Positions 32,155-45,900 are shown, counted from the first letter of the stretch. The stretch is 64,000 nt of DNA from Undaria pinnatifida (GCA_012845835.1 JABAKD010000001.1:2208040-2272039); one strand, 5' to 3'. The notes: generated from the sequence alone by a model not told the origin. Made by a program: numbers and translations.

Positions 32155-34290
32155 TATAGAAATAAACATACACTCCATTCAGCTGTGAGATCGAAGATTT
32201 TGTCAAAGCTCATCTTTGCAAGCTGTGTGTGATTCTCCGACCGCGCGTATCACGGGTTGTGTGTCCTCATTAAGGATATAGGTCGGCGAATTCCCTTGCA
32301 GATACAGTGTAGCGATCAGGGTCAACAGGGTGATGTTAGTCAGTCTGTGCGCGGGAACAATACAATACGTGTTTGAGGGGGATACAGAATCTGACAGCTG
32401 TGGAAGGAAATGCATCAGTTTGTCTAGTGACTCCTGTAGGTCGAAAAACCGGTGAGGGGAGGGCGGAGTTTTTAAGGGCGTGCGGGCCTGGGTTTGATCA
32501 AGAGGGAGCGGGGGGGGGACGGGGGGGCGGGCGGGGCAGCTCAATCTGTGCGTGGAAACTTTGAATCCTATCCTGTAAGTCGTACAACCAGTGACGAGAG
32601 AACGGAACATTCGAGATGGGGAGGGGGAGGGAAGGGGGGGGGGGGTTCTACAACATCAGGTCGCATATATGTAGGGGTTTGCTGTACGCGTAGTTTCATA
32701 GGTCTAGGCGATGGTGCGGGTGGTGGGGAAGGAGCGGGCGTTGGGGAGGGGGGGGGTGATTTGCAGCAGCGGCATGGATGGCTCTAGAAATATAATGAGG
32801 TGATACTAAGTGCGTGGAAGTGTTTATTACTCTGGCGGATTTCAATGTTAGGTGGGGCGTTTGAGTAAGAGGGAGCGGGAAAAAAAAAAGGGGGGGGGGG
32901 GGGGGGGTTCAAGAGATTTAGGTCACATATAACATGAAAATACACTTGTAAAAATACATTCCAGCTGTGAGATCACACCTCATCTTTGCAAGCTTGTGTG
33001 TGATACTCCGATCGCGCGTATTACGCATATATGTAGGGGCTTGCTATATATACGCGTGGTGCTAGGTCTTGGCGATCGTGCGGGTGGTCGGGAAGGAGGG
33101 GGTGTTGGGGAGGGAGGGGGGGGGGGGGTGAATGAAAGCTACGTCATGGATGGCTAGAAATATAATGACGGGATATCAATTGCGTAGAAGTGTTAATACC
33201 CTCGCTGATTTCGATTGTAGGTGGGGCGTTTGAACAAATGGCGGGAAAAAAAAGGAAAAAAAAGGGGGCACGGATATGAATTGGAGCTACGGCATGGATG
33301 GCTAGGAAGATTATCAGCTGGCTGGTAGTGTTTAATACTCTGGCAGATTTTGATTTCAGGTGGGGCGTTTGAACAAGAGGGATCGGGGGGGGGGGGGGGG
33401 GGGGGGGGGCGGGACACTTCAATATCTTCGCGGAAACAATGAATCCTTAAAGGGGACAAATCGGACGGTATATATGCCTCTTTTCCCCGCTCCCTATTGT
33501 TCAAACGCCCCACCAAAAGTCGAAATCCTGCCAGAGTAACAAACACTTCCCCACGCAGTCTATATCACCTCATTATCTTTCTAGCCATCCATGCCGTTGC
33601 TCCAATTCACCCCCCCTCCCCGCGCCCCCAACGCCCCCTCCTTCCCCACCACCCGCACCATCGCCTAGACCTAGCACCACCATTGTAGCAAGTCCCTACA
33701 TCAATGCGACCTAAATCTGGAAAAACTATCTTCCTCCCGAACCCCCCACCCCCACCCCCCTCGAACACTCCGCCCTCTCCTCACTGTTTGTACGACTTAC
33801 AGGATGTACACATGATAAACTGGTGCAAATATTCTAAAACTATCGGATTTGTCCCCCTAAAGGATTTATAGTTTCCACGCACATATTGAGTTGCCCCGCC
33901 CGCCCCCCCCGTCTCCCCGCCCCCCCGGCCCCCCCGAACCCTCTTGTTCAAACCCAGGCCCGCACGCCCTTACAAACTCCGCCCCCCCCTCACCGGTTAT
34001 ACGACTTACAGGATACACAAGATGAACTGATGCATTTCCTTCCACAGCTGTCAGATTTTGTCCCCCTCATACACGGGTTTTATAGTTTCCGCGCACAGAC
34101 TGACTAACATCATCCTGTTGACCCTGATAGCTACACTGTAGTTCCAAGGGAAGTGGCCGACCTATATCCTTAAGAGGACACACAACCCGTGATACGCGCG
34201 ATCGGAGTATCACACACAGCTTGCAAAGATGAGTTTCGACAAAATCTTCGATCTCACAGCCGGATGGAGTGTATTTTTATTTCTATAAGA
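32155..34290. repeat. 2.1-kb imperfect palindrome of two family B elements
   Basis: The left arm (32155 onward, +) and right arm (34290 back to about 33480, -) are two full family B copies facing each other. They share the standard start, the middle, and a distal part: GGTGCGGGTGGTGGGGAAGG, ATGGATGGCTAGAAATAT-type, TGGGGCGTTTGA. The left arm contains extra tandem copies of the distal part (32775-32885, 33150-33250, 33290-33390) and a family B start fragment (32945-33030). A 25-base G run lies near the centre (33385-33409). Confidence 0.8.
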
Positions 34291-34320
34291 TTAGACTAGA
34301 CTACATACTTCAGCCTAAAA

Positions 34321-34740
34321 GTGGTTTTAAGTACACTAAAAGCTCGACCCCGAAGAACAAAGACCCAGGATGGCCTTGGAATGCTATTTTGTAGTAACAG
34401 CATTACAAAATATCAAGAACGGCATCCCGACCATTCCGACCATTTCGGGACACGCCATCCGAAAACCACCCCCCGCCGGGTCGTCGCACGGTATGGTTGC
34501 ACTTTCGTGGGCAAAAGTATTACACTTCGTAACGGCATAATAATAGCCGTTTGAGCTCCTCCTCAAGTCAGGGACTACCGGTTAGCACTCAGATAATTCT
34601 TCGAGTGCACTCCGTTTAGGGTTATATAGCGCACATAATTTATTGGTTGTGGACTGCGCAGTGCTAGCGAATGCCTACGAAGTAATGCTTCAGGTGATGT
34701 ATTGAGCTCCTCTTAGGGTTAGCCGAAAAAACGCCTCCAC
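34321..34740. other. No gene recognised; family D fragment at 34665-34730 (-)
   Basis: GCGAATGCCTACGAAGTAAT and GAGCTCCTCTTAGGG are family D words in reverse. ORF 34321-34554 has no motif. Confidence 0.4.
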
Positions 34741-34939
34741 CGCGCACACTGCACCCGTTTGCACCGCCGTTGTGACGACTCCCCAGGAAAGTGCTGCATA
34801 TCTCTCGCATCTCAAACGTCACGCGTACCGTGGTGGTAGGTGTTCGAAACTTGAAAAACTAAATGAACGTTCCACCAAGCACTCTGCTTGTGTTGTCCCG
34901 CATGCTATTGTTACAGGGGTGCGGGGCCCCGGTTGTCAA

Positions 34940-35115
34940 ACTGCTACGAATTTCCCCAGACCCCCACGTATACAGACAGATACGTGCAGCACTGCTACGG
35001 GAATGTGCTCGAATACGGCATGGACAAGGACAAGCACACCGGCCGCTATCAGCAGGCGCCGCCTTTTGCGTTCGCTCCCATGCGCCTGGCTGTAGTCCTG
35101 CTACAGCAGCATATA
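34940..35115 (+). other. Orphan coding-like segment
   Basis: One frame (within 34888-35130) gives NVLEYGMDKDKHTGRYQQAP and FAPMRLAVVLL, with protein-like composition and GC-rich third positions. It runs straight into a family B copy at 35118. I do not recognise it, and it may be a gene fragment cut by the repeat. Confidence 0.3.
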
Positions 35116-35117
35116 AT

Positions 35118-35290
35118 ATCACCCTGTTGACCCTGATAGCTACACTGTAGTTGTAAGGGGAGTCGCCGATCTATATCCTTAATGAGGACACACAACTCGT
35201 AATACGCACGATCGGAGTATCACACACAGCTTGCAAAGACGAGTTTCAACGAAATCTTCGATCTCACAGCTGGAGTGTATTTTCATTATT
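35118..35290 (-). repeat. Family B fragment, copy 9
   Basis: It runs from AAATACACTCCAGCTGTGAG (at 35290, - strand) to CAACAGGGTGATAT. The distal part is missing. Confidence 0.8.
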
Positions 35291-36032
35291 CAATAACCTC
35301 GTACCCCTCCCTTCGTACCCTTCAAACGTCTGATATACCGCCACTAGACAATAATAGGCACCGTTTATTTGGCTTCCAACATCAGCCATCCCCAAGCCCA
35401 ATCTTACTTCACAACTTCGCAGCATGCTAACCAGAAGAAGCGCTCGATAGTTAAAAGGAAAGGCTCAGAGCGAGCGATGCGTTCGTCGCCCCTAACCGTA
35501 CTTGAGCACCTCTGACGACTCAGCTACTTTTTTTTGGAGTGCAGAAAATAGATTTTCTGCATACGGTGGAGATCCCCCATTGCTCTCCCCTCCAAAGTTG
35601 CCCCTTGCGCATGGCAATATTCTGACCTGATATACGATATATACGATATACGTAGGGGTCGGGCCTACGTTGTTCGAGACCCCTTACTCGTTATTACAGA
35701 TACTGTCAACAGAAGCATAGAAATCACGATGCGCGCCAGGAACCAAGAGCCGAAGACGATCTTTCTAGATACGTTTGTTTTTTGGGTGAATCAGGAGGAA
35801 ACCCCGGAGAGCTCCACGACGTGGCGCAGATCGTTCTAGAGCAGGACCGACTCTGTATGTTTGGTTCATCACTTTTTGTTGTTGGTTCTCTTTTGAGCGG
35901 TTGGAGTTGCCCCTCTCCCTCCGCCCCGCCCCCTCCCCCACAATTTCTTAAATGGTGTCCAATCGCAAAAAAACTCGGTCCACCTCGGAGAAGTACCAAC
36001 TCCCCACAGACCACTCCCATTGTTCGACCAAG
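35290..36032 (+). promoter_or_regulatory. Upstream region and 5' UTR of the dynamin-like gene
   Basis: About 740 bp separate the family B fragment from the chosen start. A CCAAT word occurs at 35958, and the proximal 100 bp is C-rich and unstructured, as a 5' UTR might be. No TATA box is obvious. The ATG at 35952 is in frame but has a poor context (T at -3). The ATG at 36033 has A at -3 and gives a family-like N-terminus. Confidence 0.35.
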
Positions 36033-36953
36033 ATGACTGCTATAGCTACTGCTACCGGTGCTATCGACAGCGAGATGGGTGCGCGCCTCAGCCCGACCCT
36101 CGTAGCCCTGGAGCAGCTCCGCTCCCTCCTCGACGGCAACGACGAGGTCTCCATCCCGGGAGTCGTCGTCGCCGGGGCCCAGAGCGCGGGGAAATCGTCC
36201 GTCCTAGAAGCCCTCGCCGGCATGAAGCTTCCCCGGGGACAGAACATCACAACCCGCGTGCCGCTCATCCTTAGCCTTCAAGCGCTTCGGGGCGCGCCAA
36301 CCCACGCCCTTATCAGCGGCGAGGCGAGCATGAGAGATGCCAAAAAAATCGACGTCGCGGACGTCGGCCCTGAGATCGAAGCTTTCACCGCTAAGCTGGC
36401 GGGGGAGGGCACCGGCGTCCGGGAGACTCCCATCTACTTGCGGATCGTGCGCAGCTCCGGACCTACGCTGACCCTCATCGACCTTCCTGGAATCACGCAC
36501 AACACGGAGGACAAGACCCAGGACATCCACACCGCGACGGTCTCCCTGGTGAAGAAGTACATCGAGAACGAGAACATGGTGATCTTGGTGGTTATCCCGG
36601 CCATGGACGACTTCGCGAACGCCGAGGCCGTCGCGCTCGCGAAAAAATATGACCCGGAAGGCACGCGCACCCTCGGGGTGGTAACCAAGATCGACAACGT
36701 GCAAACCGGCTGCGGCATCAAGGCCAAGCTGAGGATGGACCCCGGGCACGTCCAGCTGCAGCTGGGGTTCATTGCGGTGGTCAACCGCAACCCGGTGGAG
36801 GTCGAGAACGACACCCCTGCCGAGCAAGTGCGGGCGAGGGAGAGGCTGTTCTTCAAGACCAATCCGGAGGTGGCCGGTCTCGAGAAGGAGTTTTGGGGGC
36901 TCGACACCTTGGTCGAGCGGATCGTCGGTATACAGGCGGAGCGGGTTCGGACG
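36033..36953 (+). CDS. Dynamin-like gene, exon 1: GTPase domain
   Basis: 307 codons. P-loop GAQSAGKS at residues 48-55, switch I NITTR at 71-75, DLPG at 150-153 (LTLIDLPGITHN), TKID at 218-221, and VNRN at 250-253 in the G5 position. All catalytic motifs of an active dynamin GTPase are present. The exon ends ...ERVRT before GTGAGT at 36954. The ORF runs on for 27 codons into a C run, but those codons are intronic because the next exon aligns directly. Confidence 0.93.
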
Positions 36954-39900
36954 GTGAGTGTGTGCGCGAGGCGGAGGCAGGCCGGCGTCTTGCCCCCCCC
37001 CCCCCCCCCCCCTTTCCCCCGAACCATGGCATGAAGATATTATAGCTGCTACTATAGACTATATATTATACGAGCCTACATTGTTTGATAGCTTAAGATC
37101 TAGCTAGCTTGGCGGGTTGTTGTCGTTGTTGTCGTCGTTGTTGTCGTCGTTGTTGTCGTTGTTGTTGTCGTTGTTGTTGTCGTTGTTGTTGCAGGCGGAG
37201 AGGGTTCACGCGGAGAGTGTGCGCGAGGCAGAGGCAGGCCGGCGCCCTGTTCCAGTTTTTAGTTTTATTCACCCCGTATCACGTAGATATCATAGCTATC
37301 GACTGTATAAGTGTTCACTAGCTCTAGGTCCAGCTCTTGGCGGGATATTCTTGTTGTTAGAGTATTATTGTTAGCATAGTCTAGCTTAACTCGATTCAAC
37401 GTGCACAGGAACGTTATTTGTCCACGAGGCTGGCAATTGGCGTACTACTGTACCTGGTAGGTATGCCAATCATCTTTTATTTCGAATATAAATGGTTGGT
37501 GGTGGTGTATAGTATTGCGCACTCATCAAATTATCATCGTTGCGCACGTATCCATAGGCTTTCGCATCGCCGCAACACGCTTGCAACATGCTCCGACGTT
37601 TCGACGTACCTGTGCCATTATGCCGTATCATACATGTATTACTTTCGCAATGTATGCATTGACTATATGCAGTACTACTGTTGTATCGCAGTGTCTCGTC
37701 GACTCCAAGGACGACTCAGAGGGCTGCGCCTGACTTTTTATTTTTGGTGTGCGCTGGTACGTGTGCAAGCTGGACTTAACACCAGCATAGTGAATCCTCG
37801 ACGGGTATTCGGTTGTCGGCGAAGGCTTTGGCAGGGGATGTACTTTTTTCGTGCCTATCCATAGTCTTTGAGAGATCCTCGCATCCCTACATGTCGAGAT
37901 GCGGCACGTCGATTGTTTCACCGATCAGGCAGGCATCGCATGCACCAAGCTCGACGCTACTGCGGAGGGGGGGGCAGGTACTTGAAAGGCTGCGGCTTAA
38001 AGTCTCTCGCGCGAATAACCTTTCCCTTGATGCTATGTTTATCGCCATGAATATTTCTAAAAACCTTCACCCTCAAAAACGTCTCACGACTGTATACGTC
38101 CGTTCCTCGGACAAGGTATGCAGAGCCACTCGAGCAACTGAAGTGAAACAACGAGAGTGCCCTTTTGGCGAAGGATACGTGCTACCGCGTATTTAGCATA
38201 TTTTTTGCTAAATAAACTGTTGTCTTATTGCCGGCGCTTCATTAACTCAAAACCGTCGGGACTCTCCTGTTTTTTGGCAATCGATCAATGCGTTTTTCTT
38301 AGATACAGACTATGCCTTGGCCATGGGTTTGTCCATGAAAAATAAAAGCATTTTTGTTTACACGAACGTTGTGTTTTTGGCTGGGGGTATAGATGGCCGT
38401 AGCATGGATCGTAAGTAGCGTTGGAGCCACCCGACGCTATAATAGGGGTGAGGAGCTTTAACGCCACCATCACCATCACCACCATCGACCCAGGCCACGG
38501 TAGGGGGGTCACCTTCTGGGCCTTTTATTTTAGTAATAGTGGCTAGGGGTCACTCGCGCGAGTAACCCCTTCGTTCCTTTGCGATCTTACGATTCCTTCA
38601 AGTTTTACATTACATTGACGAAATCAATCCGCAATGCAAAGGTGATCTCAGCTGCGCCAAAACAACTGCCGACTCAACCATTTACATCCGTGGGGTACAG
38701 AGCCACTCGTGCGACTGGCTCGAACACACCACTGAAAACGGGGGTACCCACTCTACCGTAGCCTTGGTCCAAATCACCGGAAACATCACATCACGGAGAA
38801 CACTCTCGTTCGCACAACCCGCGGCCAATGTGTCCGTGCGGTGTCACGTACATACATATATACATGGTTTTATGTGCAACAAATACTTCCCTCCCCGCAG
38901 AGGAACTTCCATGTGTCTTCGCCAATAGCAAGTAAACTCGAAAAATTATTTGGCTGACCAATAGTTCCACACTTACTTTGCGAGTATACTCGTAAAGGTA
39001 TTTGGCTAACCGATACTTCCACACTTTCAGTCCTGGAGCTCAAGCTCGGTCAGAAACATTTTACCCGAAAACTGCAGCACCCCTACATACCGCGGCCGGA
39101 AAGACTCCACGGTCACTCCATGACCTGTACTACACGTCGTGCGTCACCCCTACCTCTTTTGGCAGAAAGAAACAGTTGCACCATTCATTGACGAGTCAAA
39201 CCGGAGACACACACGACACATACATGTCTTGTGCTACAATAGGGTTGTACCTTTTTTATTTTTTCCCTAAACAGCGCCCCACGCTCGATGTCTTTTTGTT
39301 TCTATATCCAAGCCTAATTTTGGGATAGACAATATTGCGAGCTTCACCCGTTGAACTCACCCCGTGGCCTACTCATAAGCACATCAGGGGGGAGCACGTA
39401 TGAAAAGGAGCAAACGGAGCCACAATCCTGGAAAGATGAAAACAAGAAAACTACATAGATCGACTATGTGGGAGCGTTGTGATTTTTGAGGGAATCGAGA
39501 GAACGAACTATTTATTCATCAGTTTTGCTTTTTCTTGGTTTTAGCGTCTCCCCCCGCCTGCCTGGCTCCTTGAGAAACGCGCGTGTTATTTTTGTTGCTG
39601 TGTGCTCCCCTGTGGACCCAGTCTACGATGGTGGAATAGGTTTTTTTTGAACCTTGTTTGGCACCTGGGCTCGGCGTCACTCGCGCGGCTGAGCGACCTC
39701 CCCCCCGTTCTGTTGCCGTATATATTAAGGTTTCGGGTTGTTAACACCTGCGATATGAATTTGGCCCTGGACGGGGGAGCTACGCCGCGCCAAACAAAAT
39801 CGCCTAAGTTCGTTGTGTCGACGATGTACAGGGTCAGTCTGGTGCGATGGGCTCAAACCCAGCGATGACAATAAATAGCTAAATGGAAGCACCCCCTCTA

Positions 39901-42900
39901 TCTTACGTTAGTCTTGGCCTGTGGTGTTACGTTACAGACAGTATGTACAAAACGAAAACATATTCAATATACAAATCTATGATGTTACGGTGATTTTGGC
40001 ATGAATGATGAGGAGCACCAGCCACTCAGAAAACGGTTTTAACCAACACAACTACAATAATAATACCTCGTAGCTATTGTCAAATACAAGCTTACCAGGT
40101 TTAGAGCCAAACTCTACAACGGTGTGACTTAAGTTTTCGCGGGCTGGCTTTGCTATTTTCGACGACATGAAATTTCGCATGGAGACAGAACAAGGTTTAT
40201 AGGCCAAAATCGTGACCAAACCCAATAGTCTAAACATCGAAATACATGAGTTAGCCATCAAAACGAAATAAAGGCCCAAATATCCGCGAAAAAACAAACA
40301 TTTTTAGCTCGTTCGTGCCTTTATCGTGAAGCGCGTGGAGGAGAGACAGAGACGTTTCACTGTTGACTCTTCTTGGCTGTGGATATTCCACAACAGCAGC
40401 AGCAGCAGTAGGTGGCACCTGTCCGCAGACCTGCTCAAACCTTCCGCAAGATTCGCAGGAAACATGGGTCATTTCAACGGGGGCTTACACCATCTGTACT
40501 TCCCCACCTCGAACATCGAAAACTATTCAACGTCTTGAGTTGGTTTGAAATAGTTCACCATCCATCCATCCATCAGATAATTGCTTATCAGCAACTCACT
40601 GGTCCCGTTTATACATCGGGGAAACATGTTGACAAAACACGTCACCGTAATCGGTACGGACCAAATCATGTAACAGATGAACATCGTTCCAAACCTATCT
40701 CCAAACTTCAAGTTACACTACCGCAGAAAATGGGCCGTCAGACGATTGCCTGCCACTGTTTGCTACTACTGCTGTGCGGTCCGCCAATCTTTTTACTCCA
40801 CGTACTTCGCTCGTGTCTACCAAGCCCCTTCTCTCATGTCCAGTCCACCGAGAACCCACTTTTCCACACAGCTAAAAAAGCAACAATTTATTGTATTTCG
40901 CTATAGACTAGACTACATAGTCTAGACTACATATCTATCTATCGCCAACGATAATACCCTTGAAACTACGTGGACGTCAATGAATGTCCGGCAAAACTAG
41001 CTGTTTCATGGACGTATTGATCGCCCCGGACATGAGCTAATTCCAGGTACTTCGTATCTAATAAATTACCCCCCACCCCGAGATGTGCGTGTACGAACCC
41101 ACAGAGCGCCTATCAATGTTGGAGGCGTCTCAATTAGGAGTACCAATAGTGGCGCTTCGTCTCGAAAGGAAATGCGCGTGGTCATTGATTGGGTAAATTA
41201 CTAAGGCAGGCAACAAGTGAGTAACCCCCCACCTCCCGCCCTTGCATATCCCGTTGCGGTTTTTCCTGCTGATGATGTGGTTGTTGAAGTTCATTCCGGA
41301 TTTCGTTAGGCATGCCAAGAAGCGGATCAAGGAGCTTAACGACGAGCTCCACGACATGCCGAGGACGCTAGCGGACGACAACGAGCGGTCGGACGCCTTC
41401 CGAGAAGTCCTTTCGCAAGTGAGGGACGACCTGAAAGACATGCTGTCCGTCGGGAACGACGGGAGTGTGTGCGGCGGCGAAGACCTGCACATCGTGCCGC
41501 ACGTCACCGGTATCTACCGGAAATACGCAGATGGCATAATGGAGGTATGCCCATTACTCAGGCTGTCAGTTGGCTGTTTGTTAATCATCGCCTGTTAAAA
41601 GGTTGTCTGCATACAGTAGGTTGGCTATGTATCATGTTTTATTTGCGCCCGATGACTCGCATAGTTCTGTCTCATTAGACTATATATTATACGTGCATTA
41701 CACGGACTGTCAAATTCAGCAAGTGGTAGTCGCATGCTGCCAAGGGGTACCTGGTGAAGCGTTCAAAGCCAAGAACACTTTCTGAAAGACTACAACAAGT
41801 AGATTATACCTGGGGTAAGATATTTACCTTCAAACGCCGTCAGAATTCGCTCATTTAATAGCATTAATATGCTCTTCATGCCGAGGCTACGGTATTGCTC
41901 GTGAATTAAGGATGTTGCCCTTTTTTGTGTGGTGTAGCATGGTGGATGGTGTGCTTGTATGCGCAAGAGATAGCTTCTCAAGCAAGACGAGGCCGTAGAG
42001 GAAGCACTTTTTTGTTACATTATTTGGGAATAAGACTATATATAGTGGGTTTACCCACCGGCATTTCATACACTAGGGGGTGTGCCCAGATACAGACATC
42101 GGCTCTCGCCCGTGCTCACCCCAAGCCACTCCAAATTTACTACTGACTCAAATACGAAATGCCCACGGCCTATGCAAAGCATGGGCATCGACGTTTGCGA
42201 ACCGCCACGTCGAAGGACCATACAGGGCCGCCGGAATGAAGGCCCCACACGATACCCCTTTTTTCCGACACCCACGTGGGTATACTCACCATCTGCTACC
42301 ATCTTTAGGCTCCCCCCCCCCTTTTGTTCACTTTTTCGGCCTTTTTCGCCCACTTTTTGTCGAAGTAGACCCACCTTTGACCACTGTCCGTCCCTCAAAA
42401 GTTACGCTCCACGTCACCGCACGGCAGAACATCCAAGGCGTTCGTAGTCCACAACGCCTCGTTTTAAGGCCTGCAGAATTATGCCGCAAACAACCCGCAC
42501 ACAAATAAACCAGGACCCGTTTGGGGTGTCTACCTAGGCACAACAACTACAACAACAACAAAAAGGACATGCTTTGCGAAGGACGTGGGCGTTTTGTTTT
42601 CGTGCAGTACTAAATTTGAAGTGGCTTGGGATGAGCACGGGCGAGAGCCGACGTCTGTATCTGGGCGCACCCATTTTTGTTTGAAAATGTGGGTAGGTAT
42701 ACCCACTTTTGCCCATTTCCCTTAAATTAGTTGCGAATTAGGGTGCCTAAATTAGTTGCGAATTAGAGTGCCGTCCAATCCAAGTTCGTTGCAATGTCCT
42801 TCATGTATTGCCAATATATATCGTTAGACTAAATATTTGCGCAATCGGAGTATCACACACAGCTTGCAAAGATGAGTTGCGGCAAAAACTTCGATCTCAC

Positions 42901-45900
42901 AGCTGGGGCGCGGATTTTGTCCCCCTCAGAAACGGGTTTTATAGTTTCCGCGCACAGACTGCCTAACATCACCCTGTTGACCCTGATAGCTACACTGTAG
43001 TTGCAAGGGGAGTCGCCGACCTACATCCTTAATGAGGACACACAACAATCCGTAATACGCGCGATCGGAGTATCACACACAGCTTGCAGAGGTGAGTTTC
43101 GACAAATATTCGATCTCACAGCTGGAGTGTATTTTAATTTTTATGATACTTCAAATACGTGGGCCATGGATTTTATTCATCGTCGGTGATAATTTCTAGT
43201 TTACTCGAACCCAGATTTTCGGATGACGTGCGTGTAGTTCCTCGCGTTCAGAGCCTAAACAAACAAACGGTGCGCACCTAAGCTACCAAAGACCCGTGTT
43301 TATTCCATATTGTGTATTTATAACGCGTGCTACGATAGAGATACGGAAACAATTTGCGTATCGTTAGGTTTTTTTTTCTTTTTTTTTCAGAATGACTGGG
43401 CTCTATAACAAAAAATTGTCGGAGCTTGTACCTTATTCTTGGTAGTGCGATGTTCCTTTTTTTAGGCAATGCCTAGAGGCCGCGATCTTGTTCACTGGGT
43501 TTCAGTTTTTGTTTAAACCGTGTAGTTGCTGTTGTCTCAAAAGGCAACATGAGAGGCAGCTTTTCAAGTAGTTAGGAACCTCCTCCCTCAAGTGGTTAGG
43601 AGCCTCGTTCCTCAAGTGGTTAGTTAGGAGCCCCCTCCTCAAGTGGTTAGGAGCCCCTTTTCTCAAGGGGTTCGGAGCCTCGACTCAAGTGGTTGGGAGC
43701 CTCCTTTCTCTAAAGTGGTTGGGAACCTCCTCTCTCAAGTGGTTGGGAACCTCCTTTCTCAAGTGGTTAGGAGCCTCGTTCCTCAAGTGGTTAGGAGCCT
43801 CGTGAAGCGAGCCATCCCACCATAGGGGTGCAGCAACAGAAAGTCCCTGAACTCTCAACATGAGGATATGGCTGTATTAGTGTATGAACATCGCACCCGA
43901 TAACAGTATTTCGAAGGCATTCGTTCGCACAACCCGGCCAAGCTTCTACGCCCCCTTAGTCTTGAAACAATCATGTACTCGTGGCAATACTTGACTAATG
44001 ACCGACCGGTATTGACTCGCTTGAGGAGCTCAATCCGGCAGACACTATTATTATCAGGTAATATAGCAACTGCAACCCGTACGGTCGGACATCTCTCAAG
44101 AGTGGTTTGGAGCCTCAGAAAAAAACTGGCGCATTCTGCCGTAGAACGTGTTGTCTATTACTATGCAGCCTCTGCATAGCATTAATAGCATGCTCAGTCG
44201 ACCCACGGTAGTTTGTTGCCCCTTCAGGGCCCAACCTTTCGCACCGATCTGACCGCTCAAGCTCCTCAGCGAAGTAGGAAACTATCGGCGAGTGCACATG
44301 GTTGCATTTCGAGAGTGTGATGATTCTAGGACTAGGGCAAAGAAATGGGTGGGACCTCGGGTTGCTCAAACGAATGTCTTAGACGTTAGGACATTAATGT
44401 TTCGGGTTCGAGAGATGCCGAGCTCCTCATGATGGGAGCTCAGGAAGGCATACTGCTCATTGTGCTGTACCCCCTATATTGTGGCATGACTCCTCTACTG
44501 TACGTACTCGTACACTGACTGTTAACATTCTCAAGCGCGCAGTTCTCGTACGCTCGGTTTTTTGCACGGTCCCCATGTTCTGCAAGTGTACAGTGTACCA
44601 CTGCAAGGTAACCGAGATTTTCTCTTACGCTTCTGAACCCTCTTCCAGAACGGAAAAAAAAAGGTTACATTCCACGCAGTAGTGGTTCCTCCAAAAACGT
44701 GGAGTGCATGAATCAGACATACACAGTTAAGACTCATGCCACGGTGATGGTGCACCTTGCATTATACCTGGTATCATTTTACTCTATACTTTCAGAAGCT
44801 AAACATAGTCTATTATTTAGCTATATAGTCTATGAACAAAGCCACGGCAAGTGCATGCGTCTGCAAGAGCAATGCCCATGGTCTGGGACGTGTAACGGAG
44901 CAAATATCGACAAACCATACAAAGGCTTTCGAACCAATGCTTCCGGGGTACTACTGTAGGTCAACACGGTCACTTGTAGGTCCTCGGAGTATTCCCACGC
45001 GCCAGGGTGCAGCAGATTGTAACAAGTTTCTGACCTCCTATCAAAAGGATATATAAGAGTCTTATCATTATCCCACCCGAAACATGACTTCGAAGATGTT
45101 GGTTTGCCCGGCCCGACAAAAACAAATACTCTTTTATGAGCTAGCCGTGAAACAAAAAGTCTATAGACCTGATTGTCATATTATCATTTCCAACCGATAA
45201 TGTGTGTCATACTTGACTGAGGGGCTCCGCCGGTCAAAAACGTTTGTGCCGAAAAGCGCAGACCCCACCGTGGAATGGACTCCTCACATGATTACTACCA
45301 TGCTGCTGCCAGTCAGCAGCGATATGCACAAAATGTAGCACTCCCCTCGTAGCAAGAGTTATCATCTCGATCATTCCTGAAACACCAAAACTATCCGAAT
45401 CGTTCGTGGGACGTTTTGGTGGCGTAAGCCAGCCGAAACCGATCAGCGTGCACCGTTTTTTTGAAGGTTATGATAAACCGAGATCCTGAACGGAAGCCCT
45501 TTTTTATAACGAAAAAACTTGTCCACGAACCAAAACCGATTGTCACAATAACAACCGAACCGAACCGAACCGATCCAAACGACATACATACATCTAACAC
45601 TGTGTAAGGTGCTGGTGCGCTAACTATGGTAGATCTTTTTCACACACCGTTCGTTACTAGTCACATGCCTGATTCATGTTGATGTTATTGGTCTTGAGGG
45701 GCAGATCGTAAATAGACCCCGGGTCTATACGATCTGCACGCCCCGTAGATCATGTTGCCGATTGAGGGCCGGTTGCCGGGTGATCTGTACAATATATAAG
45801 AGGCCCCCCTCCGCCCCCTTTAGACGCGCGACGCCCCCTGCCTATAGAGTGGGCTCTATTCCCCGCACAGATCCAGCACTACATATCATAATTCAGGATC

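Noticed and set aside
37409-37456. Possible extra exon of the dynamin-like gene (AG before ERYLSTRLAI, donor GTAGGT)
   Set aside because: The splice signals and phase fit, but exon 1 and the exon at 41290 already align to the dynamin hinge and first stalk helix without a gap. Adding 16 residues would break that alignment.
43565-43806. CRISPR-like array of 24-27-bp units
   Set aside because: The units are contiguous with no unique spacers. It is a minisatellite in a eukaryotic intron.
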